Made by a program: the position numbers and the translations under genes | Notes under the pieces: model-generated | What the model was told of the DNA's origin: nothing | Seen by the model: only the letters and a program-made list of their open reading frames with translations | Databases searched by the model: none | Origin: Streptomyces sp. NBC_01224 | GTDB taxonomy: Bacteria; Actinomycetota; Actinomycetes; Streptomycetales; Streptomycetaceae | DNA length: 64,000 nt | Reading direction: 5' to 3' | Assembly (NCBI RefSeq): GCF_036002945.1 | Contig: NZ_CP108529.1 | Span: 4,266,001 to 4,330,000, forward strand | Shown: one piece after another, positions 42,127 to 49,945 of the stretch | How positions within the stretch are numbered: the first letter of the stretch is position 1 | Layout: the number at the start of each line of letters is the position of its first letter

Positions 42127-43215
42127 TCAGTTGCCGACGAGGGCGTCGTGGATGGCCCACCCCATGTCGCCGGCGCACCAGCTGATGTTGCCGAGGACGG
42201 CGACGTCCAGGCCCTGCTGCGGGTAGTGATAGAGGCGGGCACTGGCCCCGTCCTCCTCGCCCGTGTGGCCCCAGCGGACGATGGTTCCTTCGTCGTCGAG
42301 GATGTGGGTGAGGCCGAAGCCGTACATCCACCGGTAGCCGCGGACCTTCTCCTCACGCTCGTCGACCTGCGGGGTCAGCGCCAGTCGTGTGGTCTCCTCG
42401 TTCAGCAGCCGCCCGTGGCGCAGTGCGTGGGCGAAGGCCGTCAGATCGGCGGCGCTACAGGTAGCCCCTCCGTCGGCGGCGGCCCCGGGGGTGGTCGCGT
42501 AGTGATTGGTCCGGTACGGGGTGGGGCTGCCGGCGGTGGTGAGGTATCCCTCGGCGATGTCCGGCCCCAGGTCGTCCAGGGCCGGGAATCCTGCCGCGCT
42601 CATTCCGGCACGGGCGAATACGTCGTCGGCAATAACCTCCTCGAAGGAGCGGCCGGTCACCGATTCGATGAGCAGGCCGAGCAGGATGTAGCCGGCGCCG
42701 TTGTACAGATGACGCTCCCCGGGAGGGAAGTGAGGCTGCTTGCCGGCGAACAGCGACAGGTAGTCCTTGTTGCTCCGCAGCAGGTAGAGCGGGTGGGAGG
42801 AGGTCAGGGCGGCCCATTCGGCCTCCCAGTCGGCGCTGCCCTCCTCGAACCAGTCGCCGATGCCCGCCGTCATCGTCAGGGCGTGATGGACCGTGACACG
42901 CGGATCGAGCTGGGGCATGTGCTCTTTCACGAAGCCCACCAGCGCGTCGTCGAGGCGGACCTGCTTCCGCTCGACGAGCTGCAGGACGGCCACCGCTGTG
43001 AACATCTTGGACACCGACGCCACCCGGAATCGCGTGTCGCACGTGTTCGGTATGGACCACCGCCGTGACGCCATCCCGAACGCGCGGGTGAATACCGGCT
43101 CCCCGTGACGCGTGACACGGACCGTGCCGGAGAACCCCTTCCCCTGCGCCACTGCGGAGATGGCCTCCTCCAGGTAAGCCGGATCGAGTCCGTCAGCCCT
43201 CGTCACAATCGTCAC
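42127..43215 (-). CDS. serine hydrolase, beta-lactamase/class C (AmpC-like) family
   Basis: A 362-residue protein without a clear signal peptide. The active-site SxxK is SVSK in FRVASVSKMFTAVAVLQLVE. The second motif reads HLYNGAGYILLG, where YSN or YxN is usual, so the Asn is displaced (Y-N-G). The third is GHTGEEDGA, in place of KTG. Family members include esterases, D-amino-acid peptidases and lactamase-like enzymes. The GTG start has GAGGGG 6 nt ahead. It is monocistronic and the substrate is unknown. Confidence 0.88.
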   Translation of the reverse strand: MTIVTRADGLDPAYLEEAISAVAQGKGFSGTVRVTRHGEPVFTRAFGMASRRWSIPNTCDTRFRVASVSKMFTAVAVLQLVERKQVRLDDALVGFVKEHMPQLDPRVTVHHALTMTAGIGDWFEEGSADWEAEWAALTSSHPLYLLRSNKDYLSLFAGKQPHFPPGERHLYNGAGYILLGLLIESVTGRSFEEVIADDVFARAGMSAAGFPALDDLGPDIAEGYLTTAGSPTPYRTNHYATTPGAAADGGATCSAADLTAFAHALRHGRLLNEETTRLALTPQVDEREEKVRGYRWMYGFGLTHILDDEGTIVRWGHTGEEDGASARLYHYPQQGLDVAVLGNISWCAGDMGWAIHDALVGN

Positions 43216-43828
43216 CGCAGACCCCTCACAGAAGAAAACTCACCCGTCATCGGTAATGATGATCGACACCAGTCCGCCTGCGAGCAACCGATTTACCCTG
43301 ACCACACGAGCCGCGGCGAGAGCGTCGCCCAACTCGCGTCGGCCGCCGATCCGTTGACCGCGACGTACATTCCGTCACCTCGCGGATCGCGTGTCGCCGG
43401 TATCCCCTCCGGCCCCGCGGTGGAGCAAGCCACAACGCTGCCCTCCGAGCCCGCGACCGCCCTCAGTCGCCCCCGCCATCATGAGCAGATGACGACATGG
43501 GCCACGCAGAGGCGAGGATCCGTGAACGGGGGCCATGCGTGAGCCGGCGGACGTGGCGGTGGTGGGGACCGGAGCCGTCGGCCTCGCGGTTGCCGTCGGT
43601 GACGGATCGCAGGTGGCGCGGCCGGTGGTCTCAGGCGCCGGATTCCCAGTCGGGTGGGGCGGGATCTCCACGCCGAGGCCAACGAACGGTTCGACGAGCG
43701 CGTCGTACTGCTTGGGTGAGAGGTTCTTACGCTTCAGGATGTAGAGGTACTCATGGCACCTTCCTACGCGATCGCGCGACGCACCGCCATTGAATTTCCG
43801 TCGGTCAAGGGCGTGATGGCGCACCCGC
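43216..43828. other. 613-base region without a complete gene
   Basis: On the minus strand, about 43560-43767 has protein-like sequence (EYLYILKRKNLSPKQYDALV then EPFVGLGVEIPPHPTG) with no usable start: the ATG near 43754 is out of frame by one. It then turns Pro/Thr-rich. This may be a dead small gene. The rest shows no coding bias I trust. A plus-strand frame reading VAVVGTGAVGLAVAVGDGS is its antisense. Confidence 0.35.
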
Positions 43829-44194
43829 TCAGCAGACCGCGCCCGGCTCCGCCGCCGTCGCCCGGAGCAGATCCCGCACCAGGTCGTAGTCGATCGCCGC
43901 CGTCTTACGGAAGCGCAGGCAGCCTTTCCCCATGTCCTGCCCGGCCAGGCGCTCCGCGAAGGCCTCTCGCACGTCGCTGCGCATCAGGTAGAAGGAGATG
44001 TACTGCTTCTGCGAGGCGAACGCGATCTCCGCGGTGCCGTCCCGCTCGTACGCGGGCATCCCATATGCCATGACCTCGTCGAACCCGGCCAGCTCCGCCC
44101 GGCACAACTCCCGCAGCCTCGTCAGGGCGTCCCTGCGCTCCTCGGGCACCTCGGCCAGATACCCGGCCACGTCCTTCGCCTCGCTCCGCACCAT
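43829..44194 (-). CDS. DUF1801 (YdhG-like) protein
   Basis: A 121-residue protein: VAGYLAEVPEERRDALTRLR, FDEVMAYGMPAYERDGTAEI, FASQKQYISFYLMRSDVREA, GKGCLRFRKTAAIDYDLVRD. This is the DUF1801 fold, related to iron-chaperone and frataxin-like proteins by structure, with MAYGMPxY and the K-x-C-[LI]-x-F segment conserved. It is full length for the family. The precise role is not known. It lies 9 bases past the stop of the ATPase-like gene upstream and may be co-transcribed with it. Confidence 0.85.
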   Translation of the reverse strand: MVRSEAKDVAGYLAEVPEERRDALTRLRELCRAELAGFDEVMAYGMPAYERDGTAEIAFASQKQYISFYLMRSDVREAFAERLAGQDMGKGCLRFRKTAAIDYDLVRDLLRATAAEPGAVC

Positions 44195-44203
44195 GCAACG
44201 AGG

Positions 44204-44686
44204 CTATGCCCGTCCCGTACATCTGTCGCCCGGCCCGCGCTCCCCCTCGTCCTCCCCCTTGGCCGCGCACTCCACCCAGAGCAGCTTCCCGCCCTGCCCC
44301 GGCAGCCCACCGCGCATGGGGTACGCGCCCCAGCTCTCCGCGTAGAGGGTGACGAGATAGAGCCCCCGCCCTCGTTCGGCGAGCTCCGCCGGGGCCTCGG
44401 CGGTCCATCGGAACGGGGCGGGGATGTGCGGGTTGGTGTCCCAGACGCTCAGCCGGATACGACTGCGCCCGGCATCGCGCAGGCGCAGGGAGTATGCGCC
44501 CGAGGAGTGCAGGTAGGCGTTGGTGACCAGCTCGCTCGCCAGCAGTTCGGCGGTCTCGGTGAGTTCGCGCATGCCGTGGACGCCCAGGATGGTGCGGAGG
44601 GTGGCGCGGGCCACGCCGGGGGCGCGGGGATCCTGCGGGAGTTGGAGGGTGTACGTCCAGGGCGGGGTTACCGTGGCACTGGCCAT
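44204..44686 (-). CDS. RsbW-like ATP-binding protein of a WhiJ-type cluster
   Basis: A 160-residue single HATPase_c domain: ELTETAELLASELVTNAYLH (N box), RIRLSVWDTNPHIPAP (G1 box, Asp-containing), RGRGLYLVTLYAESWG (G2-like). This is the anti-sigma/kinase-like ATPase that in Streptomyces usually accompanies XRE and DUF397 genes in whiJ-like clusters. It is divergent from the XRE gene at 44900, with a 213-bp shared promoter region. The partner is presumably the cluster's other products, which is inferred from context. Confidence 0.9.
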   Translation of the reverse strand: MASATVTPPWTYTLQLPQDPRAPGVARATLRTILGVHGMRELTETAELLASELVTNAYLHSSGAYSLRLRDAGRSRIRLSVWDTNPHIPAPFRWTAEAPAELAERGRGLYLVTLYAESWGAYPMRGGLPGQGGKLLWVECAAKGEDEGERGPGDRCTGRA

Positions 44687-44800
44687 GGAAATCTCCGTTC
44701 ACGGAGGGAAGTTGAATCATGGGTTTTCGATTACCCGGTGACGAGGCCGCTCCGTCGAGCGGGGTACTTCCGGGCGGGTGGCCTGAGTCAGAGATTAGGC

Positions 44801-44823
44801 TGCTGCAAGGATTGCTTGCAGCA
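44801..44823. promoter_or_regulatory. inverted repeat in the XRE promoter, operator candidate
   Basis: TGCTGCAAG-GATTG-CTTGCAGCA has perfect 9-bp arms and a 5-nt spacer. The core TGCAAG-GATTG-CTTGCA recurs exactly at 51947-51962 ahead of the second cassette, so selection on the element is likely. Confidence 0.6.
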
Positions 44824-44899
44824 GTTGAACGGAATCCTTGAGATGAACCACTCGTCTGAGTGACATTCCAACTCGGCTGCTTTCAGGGGAGAGTTCGAC

Positions 44900-45751
44900 A
44901 TGGCAGGCAGGGCCGCCTCTACCGCACGTCGCGCACGGCTCGGCGCCGAGCTGCGCAAGCTGCGGGAACGCGCCGGGATGACCACCACCCAGGCAGCCGA
45001 CCTCCTGGGTACGAGCTCGGGGCAGCTCAGCAACATAGAGGTGGCGCGCTTCGGCGTGAGCGCCGACCGCGTACGGGTCGCGGCCCACACGTACTCCTGC
45101 ACCGATCAAGCACTGATCGATGCGCTGGTCGCCATGACAAGTGACCGCAGGCGTGGCTGGTGGGAGGAGTACCGGGAGATCCTGCCGCCCAAGCTGCTCG
45201 ATCTGGCCGAGATCGAGCACCACGGCACGGGCCTGTATGCGGCGCACAGCATCCACATCCCCGGCCTGCTCCAGACCGTGGATCACGCCCGGGAGATCTA
45301 CCGGCAGGCCGTTCCCGAATTGTCTCCACCGGAGATCGAGCACCGTGTCTCTTACCGCATCAAGCGGCAGGAAGTGCTCTATCGGACGGACCCCGTCCCC
45401 TATCAGGCCGTCATTCACGAGGCCGCTCTGCGCATGATGTTCGGCGGTCCCAATATCTCCCGGGGGCAGCTGCAGCACCTGCTCAAAATGAGCGAGCTAC
45501 CCCACGCGTCCATCCGCGTGATCCCCTTCGAGGCCACGTACTATCCGGGCTCGGGTCAGTCCGTGTACTACGTACGCGGACCGGTGCCCGCACTCGATAC
45601 GGCGCAGCTCGACCAGTCACACGGGCCCGTGTTCATCGACGCAGAGGCCCAGTTGACCCAGTACCGCTTGCTGCTCGAACGACTCGACGACGCGGCGTTG
45701 GACGTAGAGCGATCCCGAGAACTTATCCACAAGGTCGCCGAGGGCCTGTGA
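44900..45751 (+). CDS. XRE-family regulator with DUF5753 domain (WhiJ-like)
   Basis: A 283-residue regulator. The helix-turn-helix is at about 14-70 (LGAELRKLRERAGMTTTQAA, then GTSSGQLSNIEVARFGVSAD). The DUF5753 domain follows (YEREA-type entry replaced by YAAHSIHIPGLLQTVDHARE, VIHEAALRMMFGGPN, LPHASIRVIPFEA). In developmental clusters this protein works with a small DUF397 partner. The start follows GGGGAGAG. Two DUF397 genes follow directly. A second copy at 52043 has lost codons 9-230. Confidence 0.92.
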   Translation: MAGRAASTARRARLGAELRKLRERAGMTTTQAADLLGTSSGQLSNIEVARFGVSADRVRVAAHTYSCTDQALIDALVAMTSDRRRGWWEEYREILPPKLLDLAEIEHHGTGLYAAHSIHIPGLLQTVDHAREIYRQAVPELSPPEIEHRVSYRIKRQEVLYRTDPVPYQAVIHEAALRMMFGGPNISRGQLQHLLKMSELPHASIRVIPFEATYYPGSGQSVYYVRGPVPALDTAQLDQSHGPVFIDAEAQLTQYRLLLERLDDAALDVERSRELIHKVAEGL

Positions 45752-45762
45752 AAGGAACCACG

Positions 45763-45954
45763 ATGTCCGCACATGCTTGGCAGAGGTCGTCCTACTGCGC
45801 GCAGGGCGAAGCCTGCGTGAACGTGGCCGAGGCCCGGACCGGAGCAATAGCGCTCACCGAGAGCAGCGACCCGACCGGGGCGATACTCCGCACCACGCCC
45901 GCCGCCTGGGCCGCCCTCGTACGCACCCTCAAGGAGAACCGCCTCGATGACTGA
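45763..45954 (+). CDS. DUF397 protein, first copy
   Basis: A 63-residue DUF397 protein: WQRSSYCAQGEACVNVAEAR, then TESSDPTGAILRTTPAAWAA. The W-x-[KR]-S-S-x-C and GAIL-x-x-x-P-x-x-W-x-x-x-[VL] motifs define the family. It starts 11 nt after the XRE stop with AAAGGAA as ribosome site. It is thought to bind and modulate the neighbouring XRE regulator. The product is acidic-neutral, cytosolic and small. It overlaps the next DUF397 gene by 8 nt. Confidence 0.9.
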   Translation: MSAHAWQRSSYCAQGEACVNVAEARTGAIALTESSDPTGAILRTTPAAWAALVRTLKENRLDD

Positions 45955-46153
45955 CCTCCCCGCCGGCTCCTCCAGCTGGCAGAAGTCCTCCTACTGCGCC
46001 CAGGGCAATTCCTGCGTACACATAGCCACCCCCGCCCCCGGCACGGTCTGCCTCACCGAGAGCAGCGACCCCACCGGAGCGATACTCCGCACCACACCCG
46101 CCGCCTGGGCCGCCCTCGTACGCACCCTCAAGGAGAGGCGCACCCATGGCTGA
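45947..46153 (+). CDS. DUF397 protein, second copy
   Basis: A 68-residue paralogue of the previous gene: WQKSSYCAQGNSCVHIATPA, then TESSDPTGAILRTTPAAWAA. The last 30 residues are nearly identical to the first copy at protein and DNA level, so this is a recent tandem duplication. It overlaps the upstream gene by 8 nt. Having two or more DUF397 genes behind one XRE gene is common. They may titrate each other. Confidence 0.88.
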   Translation: MTDLPAGSSSWQKSSYCAQGNSCVHIATPAPGTVCLTESSDPTGAILRTTPAAWAALVRTLKERRTHG

Positions 46154-46214
46154 CATCCCACCGGCCTCACCTGGATCCACGCCGCGAATCCCGCCACCGT
46201 CCTGATTCCGGAGC
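46146..46214 (+). pseudogene. 5' remnant of a third DUF397-type gene
   Basis: ATGGCTGACATCCC then, after a one-base shift, codons for TGLTWIHAANPATVLIPER, resembling the start of the intact gene at 52424 (MTDIPADLTWTRAAPE). The unshifted frame stops after 19 codons. The sequence breaks off where the histidine kinase gene ends. Confidence 0.45.
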
Positions 46215-46223
46215 GTCAAACTC

Positions 46224-47444
46224 TCAGGTGCCCGGCCCCGGGTGGCCTGTTCCAGGTGCGGTGGGCAGTTCGACTCGGACGGTGAGGCCGCCGTCGGGGC
46301 GGGGGGTGGCGGTGAGCTCGCCGTGGTGGGTCAGGGTGATCGCCCGGACCACGGCCAGTCCCAGCCCGGAACCGTCGCTGCGGTGTTCCCGACCGCGCTG
46401 GAACGGTTCGAAGAGGGCGGGGAGTTCGTCCGGATCCAGCACCGGGCCGGTGTTGCCGACCTCGATGAAGGCAAGGCCGCCGACGGTGCCGGTGGTCACC
46501 GTCGCCGCGCCGTCACGGTGGTTGTGCCGCACCGCGTTGGCCAGCAGGTTCAGTGCGATCTGCCGCAGCAGCGAGGGGTCGCCCGCGACCGGGGCGGGCG
46601 CCGGATCGGCGGTGATCCGGATGCCCGCTGTCCGGGCCTCGTCGGCCAGGTCCGCCAAGGCGTCCCTGGCGGCGTCCTCCAGGTCGACCGGATGCGGCGT
46701 CAGCTGTCCGCTCTCGCCACGTGCCAGTGTCAGCAGTGCCGCGATCAGGCGTTCACTGCGGGCGTTGGCGTCCAGCGCGCGCTGGACGGCGGGTCTCAGG
46801 TCGGCCGGGACCCGGCCTTGGGCGAGCGGGATCTCCAGGGCGGTGCGCTGGAGGGTGAGCGGGGTGCGCAGTTCGTGCGAGGCGTGGGAGGTGAAGCGGC
46901 GCTGGGCGGTGAAGCTGCGGTCCAGGCGGTCGAGCATGGCGTCGAAGGTGTTGCCGAGTTCGCGGACCTCGTCGTGCGGGCCGGTCAGGCCGAGGCGTTC
47001 GTCCAGGGTGCTGCCGGCGCCGATCCGCCGGGCCGCCGCAGTGACCTGGCTGAGGCGGTGCAGCGAGCGGCTGCTGCCCCACCAGGCGAGCAGCGCGGCG
47101 AGTGCGGTGAAGACGGCGAGCAACAGCAGGGAGCGCAGCAGCAGATCACTGAGGACGGTGTGCTGAAAGTCCTCGAAGCGCTGGGCGGGAGTGGCGATCG
47201 CGGCGGGCACCGAGGAGCCTTGCGGCGCGGCGGTGGGGCTCGGCTCCGCCTGGGCGGGAGCCGTCACGCTCGCGGGGTCTACGAGGTGGCGGTTTTCCTT
47301 CAGGAGTTGACGGGCGCTCAGCCAGTTCAACAGGAGCAGCCCGCAGCCGAGGACTGCGAAGACCGCCGTGGTCATCAGGGTCAGGCGGCCGCGCAGGGGC
47401 AGTCCGTGCAGCCAGAGGCAGCGACCGGTCCGGGCTCGGCTCAC
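46224..47444 (-). CDS. sensor histidine kinase
   Basis: A 406-residue kinase. TM1 is at about 20-40, a short extracytoplasmic loop rich in Pro/Ala/Ser follows, TM2 at about 103-123, then HAMP (SRSLHRLSQVTAAARRIGAG), the dimerisation box FTSHASHELRTPLTLQ with His190, and the ATPase domain (NLLANAVRHNH, GLAFIEVGNTGPVL, GSGLGLAVVRAITL). The GTG overlaps the regulator stop by 4 nt. It is divergent from a lipoprotein/adaptor/ABC operon that it probably controls, a common layout for cell-envelope or antimicrobial-peptide stress. Confidence 0.92.
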   Translation of the reverse strand: MSRARTGRCLWLHGLPLRGRLTLMTTAVFAVLGCGLLLLNWLSARQLLKENRHLVDPASVTAPAQAEPSPTAAPQGSSVPAAIATPAQRFEDFQHTVLSDLLLRSLLLLAVFTALAALLAWWGSSRSLHRLSQVTAAARRIGAGSTLDERLGLTGPHDEVRELGNTFDAMLDRLDRSFTAQRRFTSHASHELRTPLTLQRTALEIPLAQGRVPADLRPAVQRALDANARSERLIAALLTLARGESGQLTPHPVDLEDAARDALADLADEARTAGIRITADPAPAPVAGDPSLLRQIALNLLANAVRHNHRDGAATVTTGTVGGLAFIEVGNTGPVLDPDELPALFEPFQRGREHRSDGSGLGLAVVRAITLTHHGELTATPRPDGGLTVRVELPTAPGTGHPGPGT

Positions 47445-48097
47445 AGCCGGTACCCGTAGCCGGGGTCGTTGGTGATCAGTGGCGGTTCGCCGAGCTTGCG
47501 GCGCAGCGAGTGGACGGTGACCCGGACGGCAGTGGTGGCCGGGTCCAGCGCCGCGTCCCACAGGCTGTCCCGCAGCTGCTCGGTGGGGACCGGGGCGCCG
47601 TCCGCGGCCAGCAGCAGTTCCAGCACACCGAGCTCCTTGGGTGTGAGCTTCAATGGCCGGCCGTCGCGTTCGGCGACCCTGCGCACGGTGTCCAGGTTGA
47701 CGCCGTGCCTGCTCAGCACGGTGGCACTGCTGCCGGCAGGGGAGCGGCGGCCCAGCGCGCGCAGCCGGGCTATCAGCTCCAGGTACGAGAAGGGTTTGGC
47801 CAGGTAGTCGTCGGCGCCCTGACCGAGGCCGTCGACCAGGTCGGCGAGGGCGCCGGCGGCGGTGAGCATCAGGATTCTGGCCGGGTAGCCGGCTGTGTTC
47901 AGGGCCCGGCAGACGGCGTCGCCGCTCAGGTTGGGCAGGTTCCGGTCCAGGAGCAGGACGTCGTACTCGGCGGCGGCCGTCATTTCGAGCGCGCGGGCAC
48001 CATCGTGGGCGACCTCGCAGACCATGCCCTCGGCACGCAGGCCCTCGGCAAGCATCGCGGCCAGGTCCACCTCGTCCTCGACGATCAGCACTCGCAT
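47441..48097 (-). CDS. OmpR-family response regulator
   Basis: A 218-residue regulator. In the receiver, MRVLIVEDE supplies the acidic pocket, Asp51 in LLLDRNLPNLSG is the phospho-site and the conserved Lys is in DDYLAKPFSYLEL. The winged helix ends in VRVTVHSLRRKLG and DPGYGYRL. The ATG at 48097 has GGGTGG at 6 nt and puts the conserved receiver strand at the N-terminus. An upstream in-frame ATG adds five residues. It overlaps the kinase by 4 nt. GTTAG direct repeats upstream are its likely binding site. Confidence 0.93.
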   Translation of the reverse strand: MRVLIVEDEVDLAAMLAEGLRAEGMVCEVAHDGARALEMTAAAEYDVLLLDRNLPNLSGDAVCRALNTAGYPARILMLTAAGALADLVDGLGQGADDYLAKPFSYLELIARLRALGRRSPAGSSATVLSRHGVNLDTVRRVAERDGRPLKLTPKELGVLELLLAADGAPVPTEQLRDSLWDAALDPATTAVRVTVHSLRRKLGEPPLITNDPGYGYRL

Positions 48098-48125
48098 TCT
48101 GTTCCACCCCACTCGCTGCGCTCTG

Positions 48126-48160
48126 CCCTGCCCTGCCCTGCCCTGCCCTGCCCTGCCCTG
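48126..48160. repeat. pentanucleotide tandem repeat (CCCTG)7
   Basis: Seven uninterrupted CCCTG units, with a partial unit before, lie 29 nt upstream of the response-regulator start in the divergent promoter region. Such short repeats change length by slippage. Confidence 0.9.
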
Positions 48161-48181
48161 GTCAACGATGCCTCGGCAGGC

Positions 48182-48197
48182 GTTAGCCAGCGGTTAG
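48182..48197. promoter_or_regulatory. GTTAG direct repeats, likely response-regulator operator
   Basis: GTTAG occurs at 48182-48186 and 48193-48197, an 11-bp period (one helical turn), as OmpR-family regulators prefer. It lies about 80 nt upstream of the lipoprotein start. Confidence 0.5.
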
Positions 48198-48278
48198 GCA
48201 CACACTCACCCGTACATAACTCGTCGGTCCGTAGGAATGGCGGAGGTCAATGTCGACGTCCAGCAGGGAGAGCAGGAA

Positions 48279-48806
48279 ATGCTTACCAAGACCGTACGGA
48301 CCGTACTGGCGGCGGCCGCCGTGACGGCGGCGCTGGTGATGACCGGCTGCTCCTCACAGGGCACGGCGCCCAGCGTGGCCGGGGGCGACGGCGCGGGAAA
48401 GAGCAAGCCGCAGGACGACAACGCGGTCCGGCGGGCCTGGGTCGACTGCATGCACAAGCAAGGGCAGACCAGCGTCGAGCAGGACAAGGACGGCAACATC
48501 ACCTTCCCGGCCACCGGTCTCGACAGTCCCGGCTCGGCCAACGGCTTCGACGCGGCGAGCAGGGCCTGCGACGCCAAGGTCCCCGGCATCCACCAGGTCC
48601 AGCAGAAGGGCGACGAGAAGGCCGTCGAACAGGCGCGCGCCTTCGTCGCGTGCGCGCGGAAGAACGGCTACGCGGACATCCCTGACCCCGACCCCAAGAG
48701 CGGCATCCTCAACTTCACGGCGAAATCGTTCGACTCCGCCGCGTGGGACGCCCTCCAGCCGGCCTGCGGCAAGCTCCCGATGCCCGGCTACTCGATCGGT
48801 CAGTGA
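48279..48806 (+). CDS. lipoprotein of the efflux operon
   Basis: A 175-residue lipoprotein. MLTKTVRTVLAAAAVTAALV leads to the lipobox VMTGCSS (Cys near 24), a Gly/Ser linker, then a domain with four Cys residues (AWVDCMHKQGQ, AASRACDAKVPG, AFVACARKNGYADIPDPDPK, LQPACGKLP) that can make two disulfides. The C-x-R-x-x-G-Y-P-D-P pattern is familiar from lipoproteins placed before peptidoglycan-binding adaptors in actinobacterial efflux operons. GGGAGAG precedes the ATG. The role is probably to sense or deliver substrate outside. Confidence 0.85.
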   Translation: MLTKTVRTVLAAAAVTAALVMTGCSSQGTAPSVAGGDGAGKSKPQDDNAVRRAWVDCMHKQGQTSVEQDKDGNITFPATGLDSPGSANGFDAASRACDAKVPGIHQVQQKGDEKAVEQARAFVACARKNGYADIPDPDPKSGILNFTAKSFDSAAWDALQPACGKLPMPGYSIGQ

Positions 48807-48808
48807 TC

Positions 48809-49945
48809 ATGAGCCGCACTGTTGAGACCACCGCCCCGGCTGATAACTCGCCCGCCCCCGCGCGAAAGAAGCGCCGCAAGGTCGTCGTCGCGCTCGTCCT
48901 GGTCGCCGCGCTCGGCGGCTCGGGTGCGCTCGCCGTGATCCGCCCCTGGGAGCACCACGGCACCGCCTCCCCGCAGCCGTCCGTCAGCCACGGCACCGTC
49001 GCGGTGCAGAAGGGCTCGCTGTCCACCGGCATCCAGGTCGGCGGCGCGCTCAGCTACAACACCCCGACTCCCGTCATCGCCTCCGGCCACGGAACCATCA
49101 CCGCCCTGCCCGCCGTCGGCGCCGTCGTCAAGGCGGGAGCGAAGTTCTACGAGGTCGACGGACGGCCCGTGGTACTGCTCACCGGGGACCGGCCGATGTG
49201 GCGCGACCTCGGCCCCGAAATCAGTGACGGACCCGACGTCGAACAGCTCAAACGCAACCTGATCAGGCTCGGCTACGCCGACGGACTCGGCCTCGCGGCC
49301 GACCAGAAGTTCACCCCTGCCACCGTCACCGCCGTCAAGCGCTGGCAGAAGGCCCTCGGTGAGAAACAGACGGGAACGGTCACGCTCGGCAGCGTCGTCA
49401 TGCTGCCGCAGGCGGCCGTGCGGGTGCAGCAGCTCGGCGCACAGCTCGGCTCGGCCCTCGGGGCCACCGCGGTCATGACCGTGACCGGCACCGACCTGGT
49501 CGCCACCGCGCAGCCCGCCGACAACCAGCTCTCCCAGTTCAAGCCCAACGGCCGGGTGACGGTGAAGCTGGCCAACGGCAGCACCATCGACGGACGCATT
49601 CGCTCACTGGTCCGCGGCGGTTCCGGCAACGGCGGGGACAACGGCTCGGACGGCTCCGGTGGCGCGGACAAGACCACCGTCACCATCGCGCTGGACCACC
49701 AGCGGCAGGCCAAGCAGGCCGGGCCCTCCTCCGTGACCGTCACCGTCGTCGGCGAGACCATCAGCGACGCGCTCATCGTCCCCGTCACCGCGCTGCTCGC
49801 CCTGGACGGCGGCGGCTACGGAGTCCAGGTCGTCAGCGGCACCACCACCCGGCTCGTCAGGATCCAGCTGGGACTGGTCGCCGACGCCAAGGCGCAGATC
49901 ACGGGGGACGTCCAAGCGGGCGACCAGGTGGTGATCCCGAAATGA
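48809..49945 (+). CDS. efflux adaptor (HlyD/MacA-like) with peptidoglycan-binding domain
   Basis: A 378-residue protein anchored by one TM (about 25-45). A short biotinyl/lipoyl-like segment follows (ASGHGTITALPAVGAVVKAG), then a PG_binding_1 domain (GPDVEQLKRNLIRLGYADGL, KFTPATVTAVKRWQKALG), a beta-barrel region and a C-terminal membrane-proximal domain (DALIVPVTALLALDGGGYGV). This layout is typical of Gram-positive MacA-like adaptors for FtsX-type ABC pumps. The start lies 2 nt after the lipoprotein stop, and the stop overlaps the ATPase start by 4 nt. Confidence 0.9.
   Translation: MSRTVETTAPADNSPAPARKKRRKVVVALVLVAALGGSGALAVIRPWEHHGTASPQPSVSHGTVAVQKGSLSTGIQVGGALSYNTPTPVIASGHGTITALPAVGAVVKAGAKFYEVDGRPVVLLTGDRPMWRDLGPEISDGPDVEQLKRNLIRLGYADGLGLAADQKFTPATVTAVKRWQKALGEKQTGTVTLGSVVMLPQAAVRVQQLGAQLGSALGATAVMTVTGTDLVATAQPADNQLSQFKPNGRVTVKLANGSTIDGRIRSLVRGGSGNGGDNGSDGSGGADKTTVTIALDHQRQAKQAGPSSVTVTVVGETISDALIVPVTALLALDGGGYGVQVVSGTTTRLVRIQLGLVADAKAQITGDVQAGDQVVIPK

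Noticed and set aside
43535..43744. Plus-strand frame reading VAVVGTGAVGLAVAVGDGS, like a nucleotide-binding fold
   Set aside because: Only 69 codons, no following domain, and the opposite strand has more protein-like sequence. The Gly-rich run is a reflection of Pro/Thr codons.
48126..48160. CCCTG repeats considered as iteron or origin
   Set aside because: The unit is only 5 bp and lies between divergent operons with no replication gene.
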